Source: Paenibacillus rhizovicinus (GTDB lineage Bacteria; Bacillota; Bacilli; Paenibacillales; Paenibacillaceae). From it: 64,000 bases of DNA. Under the pieces are notes generated by a model. That model was given only the letters and a program-made list of their open reading frames with translations, did not search any database and was not told the origin of the DNA. The translations under genes were made by a program, and so were the position numbers. How positions within the stretch are numbered: position 1 is the first letter of the stretch; the number at the start of each line of letters is the position of its first letter. Below, piece after piece: positions 20,064-28,999 of the stretch. Location: NCBI RefSeq assembly GCF_010365285.1, contig NZ_CP048286.1, positions 3,340,001 to 3,404,000 of the forward strand, given 5' to 3'.

Positions 20064-20094
20064 AGGACAAGCAGGGGATTGGACTCCCCCTGCT
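20064..20094 (-). terminator. Attenuating hairpin between binding protein and permease genes
   Basis: On the minus strand AGCAGGGG, a 9-nt loop, CCCCTGCT and, after a few bases, TTTTT. Such partial terminators commonly keep binding protein in excess over permeases. Confidence 0.65.
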
Positions 20095-20168
20095 CGCGGT
20101 TTCCGTGCATGGCCCGCTTTCGCGCCGCTTCCATGCAGGGAGCGGCGGTCGGCGGCGCGTGACTTGCC

Positions 20169-21656
20169 TTACTCGTCGATCAGCTTCTTGCCGAGCAGCT
20201 CGTCGTGCATCTTCTTAACGGCTTCGGCCGCGTCCATTTGGCCGGACATCGCTTTGAGCGCGTAGTTCTTGACGATCTTCTCCGCGTCGTCCCAGCCCGG
20301 CAGCGACAGCTCGAGCGTCGCATGCTGCTTGACGATATCCTGCGCGGCTTGTACGCCAGGCAGTTTGCCGAACGGCGGCTTCACGTTCTCGTTGTACCAG
20401 AACGGCACGCCGTGGTCGCTGCTATGATCTTTGCCGGTATCCGTCAGCGTGTACGCGTCGCCGGATTTGGTGTAATCCTCGCCCTCGATGCCCAGGCTGC
20501 CCAGCGTAATGCCCGGCTCCGTATGCCAGAACTCCAGGAACTTCTTCGCGGCGTCCGGATGCTCGGCATTGACCGGAACGATCCAGAAGTCAGGGTCGCC
20601 GCGGCGAAGCATAACCGTGCCGTCCGCGCCCGGGATGCCGTCAAGCGCCTCTGCCTGGAACTTCGTGCTCGGATCTTCCTGCTGCTTCATGTTGTTGAAC
20701 ATGCCGACCCACGCATCCCAGTACGTGACCATGCCGACGCGATCGGTAAGGAACAGATTGCGCATTTTGCCGGTGTCGTTCGTGACGAAGTTCGGATCCA
20801 TGATGCCTTCCTTCACCAGCTTCGCGAACCATTGATACATCGGGATAGCAGCTTCGCTGGCATACGGAATGGTACGTTTGCCGTCCTTCATGACATAGCG
20901 GTATTTCAACCCTGCCGCGCTCATGAACCCTTGGATATCATAGAGGTCGGACGTGCTGAGACCGTACGTGTCGTTCTTGCCGTCGCCGTCCGGGTCCTTC
21001 TCCTTGAACGCTTTGAGCACGTTGTAGTAGTCGTCCAGCGTCTTCGGTTCTTGGAGACCCAGCTTGTCGAGCCAGTCCTTGCGCACGATCGGCATCGTGC
21101 CGCCTTGGAACTTGCTGAATACGGCGACGATTTTGCCGTCCTTGTCCTTCAATTGATCCCATTCGCTCGTCGGCACGACGGTCGGATCGGACAGCACCTT
21201 CGATTTCGTGACGAAATCGGTCAGATCCGTCACGACGCCTTGGTCGACGAAAGTCGCCAGCTGGCCGAGATCGCTGAGCTCGATCAGGTCGTATTTCTCG
21301 CCGGAGCCGAGCGCCGTCAGCACCTTCTGGTCGTAATCGCTCGCGGGCTTCTCCATCTTGGCGTCGATCCCGGTCAAACGTTTGATTTCGGCTTCGAACT
21401 TCGTATTCTCTTCCGGCGTCTTGCCGCCGACGTTGGCATCGAGGATGCGCAGCTTCATCTCCGCTGCCGGCGCATTGGTTGGCGCGTTCGCCGCGTCAGC
21501 CGCATTGCCGCCTCCGGCATTGGCCGGCGCATTATCCGTCTGCGAATTGGCTGGCGCATTCGCCGCATCGTTCCCGTTGGACTCCGAACCGCAGCCCGTC
21601 AAAATCATCGTTCCCGCGACGGCAACCGTCGACATCGTCAAAAGCAGCTTTTTCAT
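20169..21656 (-). CDS. Extracellular solute-binding lipoprotein of the CUT1 ABC transporter
   Basis: A 495-residue family 1 solute-binding protein. The signal peptide ends in lipobox LTGC (Cys22), followed by a long Ala/Asn-rich linker (about 24-65) and the two-lobed binding fold (AEMKLRILDANVGGKTPEEN, KFLEFWHTEPGITLGSLG). The size and linker fit the large LplA-like binding proteins of Paenibacilli. ATG 21656 follows GGAGGG. It stands between the LacI regulator and the permeases. The ligand is probably an oligosaccharide, but its identity is not visible. Confidence 0.92.
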   Translation of the reverse strand: MKKLLLTMSTVAVAGTMILTGCGSESNGNDAANAPANSQTDNAPANAGGGNAADAANAPTNAPAAEMKLRILDANVGGKTPEENTKFEAEIKRLTGIDAKMEKPASDYDQKVLTALGSGEKYDLIELSDLGQLATFVDQGVVTDLTDFVTKSKVLSDPTVVPTSEWDQLKDKDGKIVAVFSKFQGGTMPIVRKDWLDKLGLQEPKTLDDYYNVLKAFKEKDPDGDGKNDTYGLSTSDLYDIQGFMSAAGLKYRYVMKDGKRTIPYASEAAIPMYQWFAKLVKEGIMDPNFVTNDTGKMRNLFLTDRVGMVTYWDAWVGMFNNMKQQEDPSTKFQAEALDGIPGADGTVMLRRGDPDFWIVPVNAEHPDAAKKFLEFWHTEPGITLGSLGIEGEDYTKSGDAYTLTDTGKDHSSDHGVPFWYNENVKPPFGKLPGVQAAQDIVKQHATLELSLPGWDDAEKIVKNYALKAMSGQMDAAEAVKKMHDELLGKKLIDE

Positions 21657-21796
21657 GAATAGATACCCTCCTGATATGAACTTGCGTTAGCGTTTGATCG
21701 GCGTATACCCGGCGTGCGTGCCGCGCTAGGCGGCAATGGCTTAGGGACAGGACCTCAGTTCCCATGCACGAACGAATGGACGCGCAGGAACTTGCA

Positions 21797-22831
21797 TTAT
21801 TTATGCGTAAACATCGGCGACGCGCAGGAACCTCGAACGACGAGCTCCGCGGGCACGAGCACCCGCTTGGCGCTCTTGCCTTCGGCTTGCATCTGCTCCA
21901 GCAGCAGCTGCAGCGCCTCCGTCCCGAGGCGGTCGGCGTACAGCCGAACGCCGGTGAGCGGCGGATGGAACTCCGCCGATAGGACGGAGTTGTCGCTGAA
22001 CGCGATGACCGACAGCTGCTCCGGAATGCGCAGGCCCAGCTGCTCCGCCGCCTTGTAGACGCCGAGCGCCATCATGTCGGTGTCTACGATGATCGCCGTA
22101 ATGGCCGGCAAGGCCGTCAGCTTCGCGAGCGCGGCATGGTAGCCGAAGCCGTGCGACGGCGTGTCTTCCGGCGGCTTATTCAGCATCAGCTCCGGCTTCG
22201 ACACGCGGCCGGCTCGCTTGAACGCGGCCAGGTAGCCGTTCCCCCGGTCATCCGATACGGTCGTTCCGGCCATGGCGTTCAGGAACAAAATCTCCGTATG
22301 TCCGAGCTCCAGCAGATAGCGGGTCACTCGGGCAGCCATGCCGACATTGTCGTTGTCGACGTAGCTTACCTGCGCTTCGTACTTCGCCGGCGGGCGGCCG
22401 ATGACCACGATGGGCAGTCCGCTGCGAAGCCGGTCCGCGATTCGGGCGTCGTCCTCCACGGGATCGAGCAGGATTTCCCCGTCCACGGGATCCGATGCGA
22501 TATTTTCGACTTGATTCAGATAGGCGGGCGACAGCGTGTTAACGAGCAGACGATAGCCATGCTCGTAGCAGACGCGCAGCACGCCGTTGAGCAGCGAGAG
22601 ATGAAACTGGCCGAATTTAAAAGATTCGCCCCGAATGTTCAAACCGATAATGTGCGTGGATCGGTTGGCCAGGCTTCGCGCCCAATAATTCGGCTTGTAA
22701 TTCAACGCTTCGGCCGCGGCGAGCACGCGCTCGCTAACTTCCTTGCTGATGGGCCGCTTCTTGCTGAACACGCTCGATACCGTGCCCTTGGATACGCCGG
22801 ATGCTTTCGCGACGTCGTCGATGGTAGCCAA
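21797..22831 (-). CDS. LacI family transcriptional regulator
   Basis: A 344-residue repressor. The N-terminal HTH (TIDDVAKASGVSKGTVSSVF) is followed by the hinge helix (EALNYKPNYWARSL) and a periplasmic-binding-protein-like ligand domain (HIIGLNIRGES, ITAIIVDTDMMALGVYKA). The start is TTG 22831; no ATG fits the HTH. It heads the transporter operon, and several AAACCGNTTT-type palindromes lie upstream, so it most likely represses its own operon until the imported sugar, or a product, binds. Confidence 0.93.
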   Translation of the reverse strand: MATIDDVAKASGVSKGTVSSVFSKKRPISKEVSERVLAAAEALNYKPNYWARSLANRSTHIIGLNIRGESFKFGQFHLSLLNGVLRVCYEHGYRLLVNTLSPAYLNQVENIASDPVDGEILLDPVEDDARIADRLRSGLPIVVIGRPPAKYEAQVSYVDNDNVGMAARVTRYLLELGHTEILFLNAMAGTTVSDDRGNGYLAAFKRAGRVSKPELMLNKPPEDTPSHGFGYHAALAKLTALPAITAIIVDTDMMALGVYKAAEQLGLRIPEQLSVIAFSDNSVLSAEFHPPLTGVRLYADRLGTEALQLLLEQMQAEGKSAKRVLVPAELVVRGSCASPMFTHK

Positions 22832-22916
22832 GACATCCTAGCCTCTCTTTCCTATGCGAGTTGGAATAACGGATGAGCGCTGCATGAACGATCGGCTTGT
22901 CCGACCCAAGAACAAC

Positions 22917-23063
22917 ATTAAACCGGTTTTGTAAAATACGTTTAAAACCGTTGCAGAGATATTGTAAACCCGGGAAAATTGCACGAATTTCCGCAGATTT
23001 TGGATGGAAAACGGTAATATTGTCCCGTTTTGCGGGAGAATGGACCCATTAAACCGTTTTAAT
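22917..23063. promoter_or_regulatory. Cluster of LacI-type operators upstream of the transporter operon
   Basis: Three clear half-symmetric sites with a central CG: AAACCGGTTT at 22920-22929 (perfect palindrome), AAAACCGTTG at 22944-22953 and ATTAAACCGTTTTAAT at 23048-23063. Two weaker copies, AAAACGGTAA (23008-23017) and CCCGTTTTGCGGG (23024-23036), lie between. Spacing suggests looping or overlapping promoter control. No unambiguous -35/-10 could be assigned. Confidence 0.65.
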
Positions 23064-23165
23064 AATGGAGCGGCATCCGGCGATCCGGCATTGATCAGGG
23101 CACCGTAAGCCCGCCGCAAGAGCAGAGGAAGCTGCGGCATTCGCCGTGGCAGCCGCAAAAAGGCG

Positions 23166-23213
23166 CAAAAAAAAGCTCCCGCGAGAGCTGTCGGCGACAG
23201 CTTCTCTTGGGAG
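23166..23213 (-). terminator. speE-speB terminator
   Basis: On the minus strand CTCCCaaGAGaAGCTGTCG paired with CGACAGCTCTCgcGGGAG, followed by eight T residues. A long, near-perfect stem. Confidence 0.92.
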
Positions 23214-23249
23214 ATCTTGGTTATGTTACCATATGCGGTTGGCGCAGCG

Positions 23250-24119
23250 TTACTTAATGAATCCAAGCAGCATCTCGCGGATGACTTTCGCCGCGACGAT
23301 CTGCGTTTGTTCGGTCGGGTCGTACGCCGGCGCAACCTCCACGAGGTCGCAGCCGATCACATTCACGCCGGAGCGCGCGATCGCGTGAACCGCGTCGATC
23401 AATTCCTTCGACGTGATGCCGCCGGCTTCCGCCGTACCCGTGCCCGGTGCAGCGGACGGATCCAGCACGTCGATGTCGATCGTCAGATAGACAGGACGGC
23501 CAGCCAGTTCAGGCAGCACTTTTTTCAAAGGCTCCAGCACCTCGAACGGGAAGAAATTGATGTTCTCGCGGGCAAACTGCCACTCTTCGCGCGAGCCGGA
23601 ACGGATGCCGAATTGGTACACGTTCTTGCCGCCGATCAGGTTAGCCGCTTTGCGAAGCGGCGTGGAGTGCGAAAGCGGTTCGCCTTCGTACGACTCGCGC
23701 AGGTCGGCATGGGCGTCGAAGTGGATGATCGCCATATCCGGGTACTTCTTGTACACTTCTTGGAAAATCGGCCAGGAGCACAGATGCTCGCCGCCGAGAC
23801 CGACCGGCATTTTGCCGTCTTCCAGCACGCCGGCTACGAATTCACCGATAATATCGAGCGAGCGCGCCGCGTTGCCGAACGGCAGCAGCAGGTCGCCGGC
23901 GTCGAAGTATTCGATGTCTTCCAGGCTGCGGTCCAGGTACGGGCTGTATTCTTCCAGGCCGATGGACACCTCGCGGATACGCGGCGGGCCGAAGCGCGAG
24001 CCCGGGCGGAACGATACGGTAAAGTCCATCGGCATGCCGTAGATGACCGCTTTGGACGTTTGATAGTTTTCGGAGCTTAGAATAAACACGTTGCCGGAAT
24101 ATTTTTGATCGAGTTTCAT
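23250..24119 (-). CDS. speB: Agmatinase (ureohydrolase family)
   Basis: Hydrolyses agmatine to putrescine and urea in polyamine synthesis. The 289-residue protein carries the ureohydrolase metal ligands: His in GLGGEHL, DAHADLR, and TIDIDVLDPSAAPGTG. ATG 24119 begins MKLDQKYSGNVFI. It follows speE by 24 bp on the same strand, so the two are co-transcribed and together give putrescine then spermidine. The arrangement with divergent pbpG matches B. subtilis. Substrate assignment rests on this context, since ureohydrolases share motifs. Confidence 0.93.
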   Translation of the reverse strand: MKLDQKYSGNVFILSSENYQTSKAVIYGMPMDFTVSFRPGSRFGPPRIREVSIGLEEYSPYLDRSLEDIEYFDAGDLLLPFGNAARSLDIIGEFVAGVLEDGKMPVGLGGEHLCSWPIFQEVYKKYPDMAIIHFDAHADLRESYEGEPLSHSTPLRKAANLIGGKNVYQFGIRSGSREEWQFARENINFFPFEVLEPLKKVLPELAGRPVYLTIDIDVLDPSAAPGTGTAEAGGITSKELIDAVHAIARSGVNVIGCDLVEVAPAYDPTEQTQIVAAKVIREMLLGFIK

Positions 24120-24143
24120 GGTCGGCTGGTTCCTCTCTTGCGC

Positions 24144-24971
24144 TTACTTCACGAGGTCTTCCACAAATTTCGGCAAAACAAATGCCGCTTTGTGCAGACG
24201 CGGAGAGTAGTATTTGGTGTCGATTTCAGGAATGCTGGACTCGTCGACTTCAAGCGGATCGTACTTCTTGCTGCCCATCGTGAACGTCCACAGGCCGCTC
24301 GGATACGTCGGTACGTTCGCCCAGAACACGCGCACGATCGGGAATACTTCTTTCACGTCGCGGTTAACGCTCGAGATCAGGTCGGGCGTGAACCAAGGGT
24401 TATCCGTTTGAGCGACGAAGATGCCGTCTTCTTTCAGGGAGTCGTAGATGCCTTGGTAGAAGCCGCGCGTGAACAGGTTGACCGCAGGGCCGACCGGTTC
24501 CGTGGAATCGACCATCACGACGTCGTATTCGTTCTTGTGGTCATGAATGTGCATGAAGCCGTCGTTCACGATGACTTCGACGCGCGGATCGTCCAGACCG
24601 CAAGCGATGTTCGGCAAATATTTCTTGGAATATTCGATAACCTTGCCGTCGATGTCGACAAGAACCGCTTTCTCCACGCTTGGGTGTTTCAGGATTTCAC
24701 GGATAACGCCGCCGTCGCCGCCGCCCACGACGAGCACTTTCTTCGGGTTCGGATGCGTGTAGAGCACAGGGTGCGCCACCATTTCATGATAAACGAATTC
24801 GTCCTTGTCGGTCGTCATAACCATGCCGTCCAATACGAGCATCGTGCCGAATTCTTCGGTTTCGATCATATCGAGCTTTTGGAAATCCGTTTGCTCGCTT
24901 ACGTACGTTTCTTTGATTTTAGCCGTGATGCCGTAACTTGGGGTTTGCTTCTCCGTGTACCACAATTCCAT
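24144..24971 (-). CDS. speE: Spermidine synthase
   Basis: Aminopropyltransferase that moves the aminopropyl group of decarboxylated SAM to putrescine. The 275-residue protein shows the nucleotide-binding [16 protein letters not shown], the acidic [16 protein letters not shown], the catalytic [14 protein letters not shown] and the gate-keeping YPSGLWTFT. Length is typical of Bacillus SpeE. ATG 24971 begins MELWYTEKQ. It is the first gene of the speE-speB operon, with a promoter about 70 bp upstream and pbpG diverging. Confidence 0.96.
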   Translation of the reverse strand: MELWYTEKQTPSYGITAKIKETYVSEQTDFQKLDMIETEEFGTMLVLDGMVMTTDKDEFVYHEMVAHPVLYTHPNPKKVLVVGGGDGGVIREILKHPSVEKAVLVDIDGKVIEYSKKYLPNIACGLDDPRVEVIVNDGFMHIHDHKNEYDVVMVDSTEPVGPAVNLFTRGFYQGIYDSLKEDGIFVAQTDNPWFTPDLISSVNRDVKEVFPIVRVFWANVPTYPSGLWTFTMGSKKYDPLEVDESSIPEIDTKYYSPRLHKAAFVLPKFVEDLVK

Positions 24972-25038
24972 CGGTTAATCCCTGCTTTCTTGTATGTATG
25001 GCTTTCATTGATTCATAAGGTCAAATGTTTCAATCTGT

Positions 25039-25066
25039 ATTATAAGTTAACGAGGGGAAAAAGCAA
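25039..25066 (-). promoter_or_regulatory. Promoter of speE-speB
   Basis: On the minus strand a consensus TATAAT (25044-25039), a 16-bp spacer and a weak -35 TTGCTT (25066-25061). Confidence 0.65.
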
Positions 25067-25115
25067 CCTTCTGCCCATGCTACACAAAAATTTCATACCC
25101 TGTAACGCCTTGCCT

Positions 25116-25145
25116 GAATAGCATGCCCCAATGTTTTCCATACTA
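25116..25145 (+). promoter_or_regulatory. Sigma-G-like promoter of the PBP gene
   Basis: GAATA (25116-25120), an 18-bp spacer and CATACTA (25139-25145), matching the forespore pattern GNATR / CATNHTA. The transcript would start near 25152, giving a leader of about 30 nt. In B. subtilis the syntenic pbpG is expressed in the forespore. Confidence 0.65.
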
Positions 25146-25183
25146 ATTGGATAGCTGTGGCAAACCACAAGGAGGCATCAGGT

Positions 25184-27289
25184 ATGAGCTGGTATCGTTT
25201 CAGGCAGGGCGGCGGCGGAAAGCGCCGGCTGCCTCTCGCCATTCGGGCCGAGCGGTGGATGCCGCTGCTTCGCAGGCTGCGCAAAGGGCTGATCTACATG
25301 GCCGGCATGCTGCTCGTTCTGTTCATGGCGGCGTTCGGCTTCTTATATTATTTGCGGGTGCAGGCGCTGCCTGCTTCCTCCATCAGTCAAACGTCGCAAA
25401 TGCTCGATGCGCAAGGCCATGTCATGGATACGTTTCACGCCGGGGAGAACCGGCAGTCCGTGCCGTTGAAGGAGATATCGCCCTATCTCGTCGAGGCGAC
25501 GCTCGCGATCGAGGATCAGCGCTTCTTTAGCCACCTCGGCTTCGATATGAAAGGGATGGCCCGCGCTGCGCTCGTCAACCTGGAGCATTTCTCGCGGCAG
25601 CAAGGGGCCAGCACGTTAACCCAGCAGCTTGCGCGAAACCTGTATCTCACGCACGAGCGGACATGGTCGCGGAAACTGAAAGAGGCCATGTACACGATCC
25701 AGCTGGAGATGCACTATTCCAAGGACGAGATTCTGGACATGTATTTGAATCAAATCTATTACGGCCACGGCGCGTACGGGGCGGAAGCGGCATCCGAGCT
25801 CTATTACGGCAAGCACGCTTCCGAGCTGACGCTTGCGGAGAGCGCCATGCTGGCAGGCATACCGAAAGGGCCCAAATACTACTCGCCCTATATGGATATG
25901 AAAAACGCCAAAGACCGGCAGCGCACGATTCTGCAAACGATGGCCGACCAAGGCATCATCCAGCTGTCCGACGCGAAGGCGGCCGGCGCGGAGATGTTGA
26001 ATTTCGTTCCGCTCGGCACGAGCAAGCAGACGGGCCTCGCGCCGTACTTCCGCGATTACGTCCGCTATCTCGCGGTCGATAAGCTCGGCATCGACGAACG
26101 GCTGCTGAGCGAAGGCGGCATCCGCATCTATACGACGCTGGATCCCGAAGCGCAGCGCGCGGCCGAAGAAGCCGTCGCCGCCGGCATCCCGGAAGATTCC
26201 GAGCAGCAGGCCGCGCTCATCTCCATCGATCCGCGCACCGGCTACATCAAGGCCATGGTCGGCGGCCGCGATTACAAAAAGAACCAATATAACCGCGTAT
26301 TCGCGACGACGCGGCAGCCGGGATCATCGTTCAAGCCGATTCTGTATTTGACGGCGCTGCAGCAAGGGTCGCTGTCGCCGGTTTCCCAGTTCAAGAGCGC
26401 GCCGACCGTCTTCACCTACGACGACGGCCGCCAAACGTACGCGCCGAGCAATTACAACAACAACTACGTGAACGGCCTCATCGACATGCGGCAGGCGATC
26501 GCTTCTTCCGACAATATCTATGCGGTCAATTCCATTATGAAGGTCGGACCCGAGAACGTCATCGACATGGCGCGGAAGCTCGGCATCGACAGTCCGATGC
26601 AGCCGGTGCCGTCGCTCGCGCTCGGCACCTTCCCCGTCAGCCCGTTCGAGATGGCATCCGCCTTCGGCACGTTCGCGAACGCCGGGGTTCGGATCGAGCC
26701 GACGGCGATTCTGCGCATCGAAGACAGCAAAGGCGAAGTTCTCTACGAGGCCAAGCAGGCACAGACTACGGTCGTCGACGCCGCTCATGCCTATGTACTG
26801 ACAAGCTTAATGGAGAGCGTATTCGAAACAGGCGGCACCGGCAACCGCGTATCGGCGACGATCAAACGGCCTGTAGCCGGCAAGACCGGCACGACGGCGA
26901 CCGATGCCTGGCTCGTGGGCTACACGCCCGAGCTGGCGACGGCGGTCTGGGTCGGCTACGACAAGGGACGCAAGCTGACGCCCGTCGAAGCGCATCGCGC
27001 AGCGCCGATCTTCGCTTCCTATACGGAGAAGGCGCTGTCTGCGGTGCCGCCGAAAATCTTCCCGCTGCCGGACGGCGTCGTCTCCGTCTACGTCGATCCC
27101 GAGAGCGGCAAGCTGGCCGGCAAATCCTGCCCGAACCGGCGGCTGGAATCGTTCGTCAGCGGCACGCAGCCGGTAGAAGTGTGCGGCGCGCATGGCGACA
27201 CGGCCGCATCCGCTAACGGCGACAGCGACGCGCAAGCCGCGCAGTCGAAGACCTGGTGGAAGCAGTTGAAGCGCTGGTGGTCGAACTAA
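25184..27289 (+). CDS. pbpG: Class A penicillin-binding protein (PbpG-like)
   Basis: Bifunctional peptidoglycan synthase of about 701 residues. A Lys/Arg-rich cytoplasmic tail and one membrane anchor (around 40-60) lead into a glycosyltransferase 51 domain with catalytic Glu110 in AIEDQRFF and QGASTLTQQLARN. The transpeptidase domain has SxxK starting at Ser381 (GSSFKP), SSDN and KTGT at Lys567. ATG 25184 follows AAGGAGG; the ATG nine codons earlier has that Shine-Dalgarno inside its own codons. It diverges from speE as pbpG does in B. subtilis. A sigma-G-like promoter suggests a role in germ-cell-wall or spore peptidoglycan. Confidence 0.9.
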   Translation: MSWYRFRQGGGGKRRLPLAIRAERWMPLLRRLRKGLIYMAGMLLVLFMAAFGFLYYLRVQALPASSISQTSQMLDAQGHVMDTFHAGENRQSVPLKEISPYLVEATLAIEDQRFFSHLGFDMKGMARAALVNLEHFSRQQGASTLTQQLARNLYLTHERTWSRKLKEAMYTIQLEMHYSKDEILDMYLNQIYYGHGAYGAEAASELYYGKHASELTLAESAMLAGIPKGPKYYSPYMDMKNAKDRQRTILQTMADQGIIQLSDAKAAGAEMLNFVPLGTSKQTGLAPYFRDYVRYLAVDKLGIDERLLSEGGIRIYTTLDPEAQRAAEEAVAAGIPEDSEQQAALISIDPRTGYIKAMVGGRDYKKNQYNRVFATTRQPGSSFKPILYLTALQQGSLSPVSQFKSAPTVFTYDDGRQTYAPSNYNNNYVNGLIDMRQAIASSDNIYAVNSIMKVGPENVIDMARKLGIDSPMQPVPSLALGTFPVSPFEMASAFGTFANAGVRIEPTAILRIEDSKGEVLYEAKQAQTTVVDAAHAYVLTSLMESVFETGGTGNRVSATIKRPVAGKTGTTATDAWLVGYTPELATAVWVGYDKGRKLTPVEAHRAAPIFASYTEKALSAVPPKIFPLPDGVVSVYVDPESGKLAGKSCPNRRLESFVSGTQPVEVCGAHGDTAASANGDSDAQAAQSKTWWKQLKRWWSN

Positions 27290-27307
27290 GCTTGGAATCG
27301 CGAGGAG

Positions 27308-27342
27308 AAGGCTGCAAGCGGATTGTCGGCTTGCAGCCTTTT
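27308..27342 (+). terminator. pbpG terminator
   Basis: AAGGCTGCAAGC, a 9-nt loop, GCTTGCAGCCTT and TTTT shared with the arm. Confidence 0.88.
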
Positions 27343-27807
27343 GCATATGCAAGGGCTTCGTCATGGTTGCGATGCCTATCAATGAAGAAAGGCCTGAAGG
27401 ATGAGCTTTAATGAAGGCCGATTAAATGGCTATAAAAATATATAGAAATGACATGCGGGCACGGTCGACAAACTGTGACGTCCGTAAGGGCTGGACGAAT
27501 TGGGAATGCTATGCCGGACGGAGTGACATCATAAACAGGGAGCGGCACCTGGCCGGGTGCTTTCCAACTTCTGAATTTCAGTAGTCATAGGCGGCGACCC
27601 GCTGCGGCGGTTCATGACGAACGGGGTCCCGGGGTTCGCAATAGTTGACGAATTTCGCCAAATGCGAGATGATAACATGTAGGGCTCCTGAACGGGCTTG
27701 TTCCGCTCCGTTGACGGGGCCGGACGCGCTCCGGATCGGACCAACGATCGGTAGTACGCTGTTTTGCTATAGAGAACCATATTGATAAGATGTAGGAGGA
27801 ATTAATC
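27343..27807 (+). promoter_or_regulatory. Long upstream region of fba
   Basis: About 460 bp without a supported gene. TTGACG at about 27643 with GATGAT after 17 bp and GATAAC close behind is a possible promoter about 125 bp before fba. Several GC-rich inverted repeats occur (for example GCACC-tggccg-GGTGC near 27550), but I recognise no known riboswitch class. Confidence 0.4.
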
Positions 27808-28665
27808 ATGGCATTGGTATCAATGAAAGACATGCTTAACAAAGGTCTTAAAGAAGGTTATGCAGTAGGCCAATTCAACATCAACAACCTGGAGTGGACG
27901 CAAGCGATTCTCGCGGCGGCTCAAGAAGAGCAATCTCCGGTTATCCTGGGCGTATCCGAAGGCGCGGCTCGTTACATGGGCGGCTTCAAGGTCGTTACAG
28001 CTATCGTCAAATCCCTCATCGAAGAGATGAAGGTCACTGTTCCAGTTGCGATCCATCTGGACCACGGTTCCAGCGTGGACAAGTGTAAACAAGCTATCGA
28101 CGCGGGCTTCACGTCCGTTATGATCGACGCATCGCACGGTCCGTTCGAAGAGAACGTCCGCATTACGAGCGAAGTCGTCGCATACGCGCATGAGCGCGGC
28201 GTTTCCGTAGAAGCCGAGTTGGGTACTGTCGGCGGCCAAGAAGACGATGTCGTTGCAGACGGCGTTATCTACGCAGATCCGAAAGAGTGCAAAGAGCTGG
28301 TTGAACGCACTGGCATCGACTGCCTCGCTCCAGCCCTTGGCTCCGTACACGGTCCTTACAAAGGCGAACCGAAACTGGGCTTCAAAGAAATGGAAGAGAT
28401 CTGCAAAACGATCAACCTTCCGCTCGTACTGCATGGCGGTACTGGTATCCCTACCGAGCAAATCAAGAAATCCGTTTCGCTCGGCACGGCTAAAATCAAC
28501 GTGAACACCGAGAACCAAATCGCGTTCACTAAAGCTGCTCGCGCCGCTCTGGCCGCTGACGCTGAAGTATACGATCCGCGTAAATTCCTTACGCCGGGCC
28601 GCGATGCGATCAAAGCGACAGTTATCGGCAAGATCCGCGAATTCGGTTCTTCCAATAAAGCTTAA
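27808..28665 (+). CDS. fba: Class II fructose-1,6-bisphosphate aldolase
   Basis: Zinc-dependent aldolase interconverting fructose-1,6-bisphosphate with glyceraldehyde-3-phosphate and dihydroxyacetone phosphate. The 285-residue protein has the zinc ligand region [12 protein letters not shown], the [13 protein letters not shown] segment, [10 protein letters not shown] and the phosphate-binding [12 protein letters not shown] 27808 follows TAGGAGGA. In many Bacilli fba lies between spo0F and murA; here it is a stand-alone unit with its own leader and a strong terminator. Its codon choice looks highly biased, as expected for an abundant glycolytic enzyme. Confidence 0.97.
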   Translation: MALVSMKDMLNKGLKEGYAVGQFNINNLEWTQAILAAAQEEQSPVILGVSEGAARYMGGFKVVTAIVKSLIEEMKVTVPVAIHLDHGSSVDKCKQAIDAGFTSVMIDASHGPFEENVRITSEVVAYAHERGVSVEAELGTVGGQEDDVVADGVIYADPKECKELVERTGIDCLAPALGSVHGPYKGEPKLGFKEMEEICKTINLPLVLHGGTGIPTEQIKKSVSLGTAKINVNTENQIAFTKAARAALAADAEVYDPRKFLTPGRDAIKATVIGKIREFGSSNKA

Positions 28666-28716
28666 TCGATCATCCTTGCATGAAAGCTCGATCGCGATTC
28701 TGCGATGAGCATAGCC

Positions 28717-28764
28717 AAGCCGCTTCGATGTCATCCTGGATGACGTTGAAGCGGCTTGTTTTTA
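28717..28764 (+). terminator. fba terminator
   Basis: AAGCCGCTTCgatGTCATC, loop, GATGACgttGAAGCGGCTT, then GTTTTT. Nearly perfect long stem. Confidence 0.95.
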
Positions 28765-28999
28765 TTCCCCGCGCCGCTCTGTCAGGCTGCGAGCGAGTTG
28801 TCCGCTTGCGGCCTTTTTGGTGCTTGTGTGGAACGCTTCCTGCTCTATCATTGGCCGCCCGACAGTGATGAATCGACAAATGCTGAGGAAATTCTTAGAA
28901 ACCTTAATGGAACATTCATCGTCTATTGGTTGTCTGTCACTTGCCGAAGTCTTTTGCAACAAGGGTTTCACTCGCCCCAACCAATTAGAAAAGGATTGA

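Noticed and set aside
27430..27620. A known riboswitch class upstream of fba
   Set aside because: I compared by eye with c-di-GMP, ydaO, T-box and cobalamin consensus elements and found no match.
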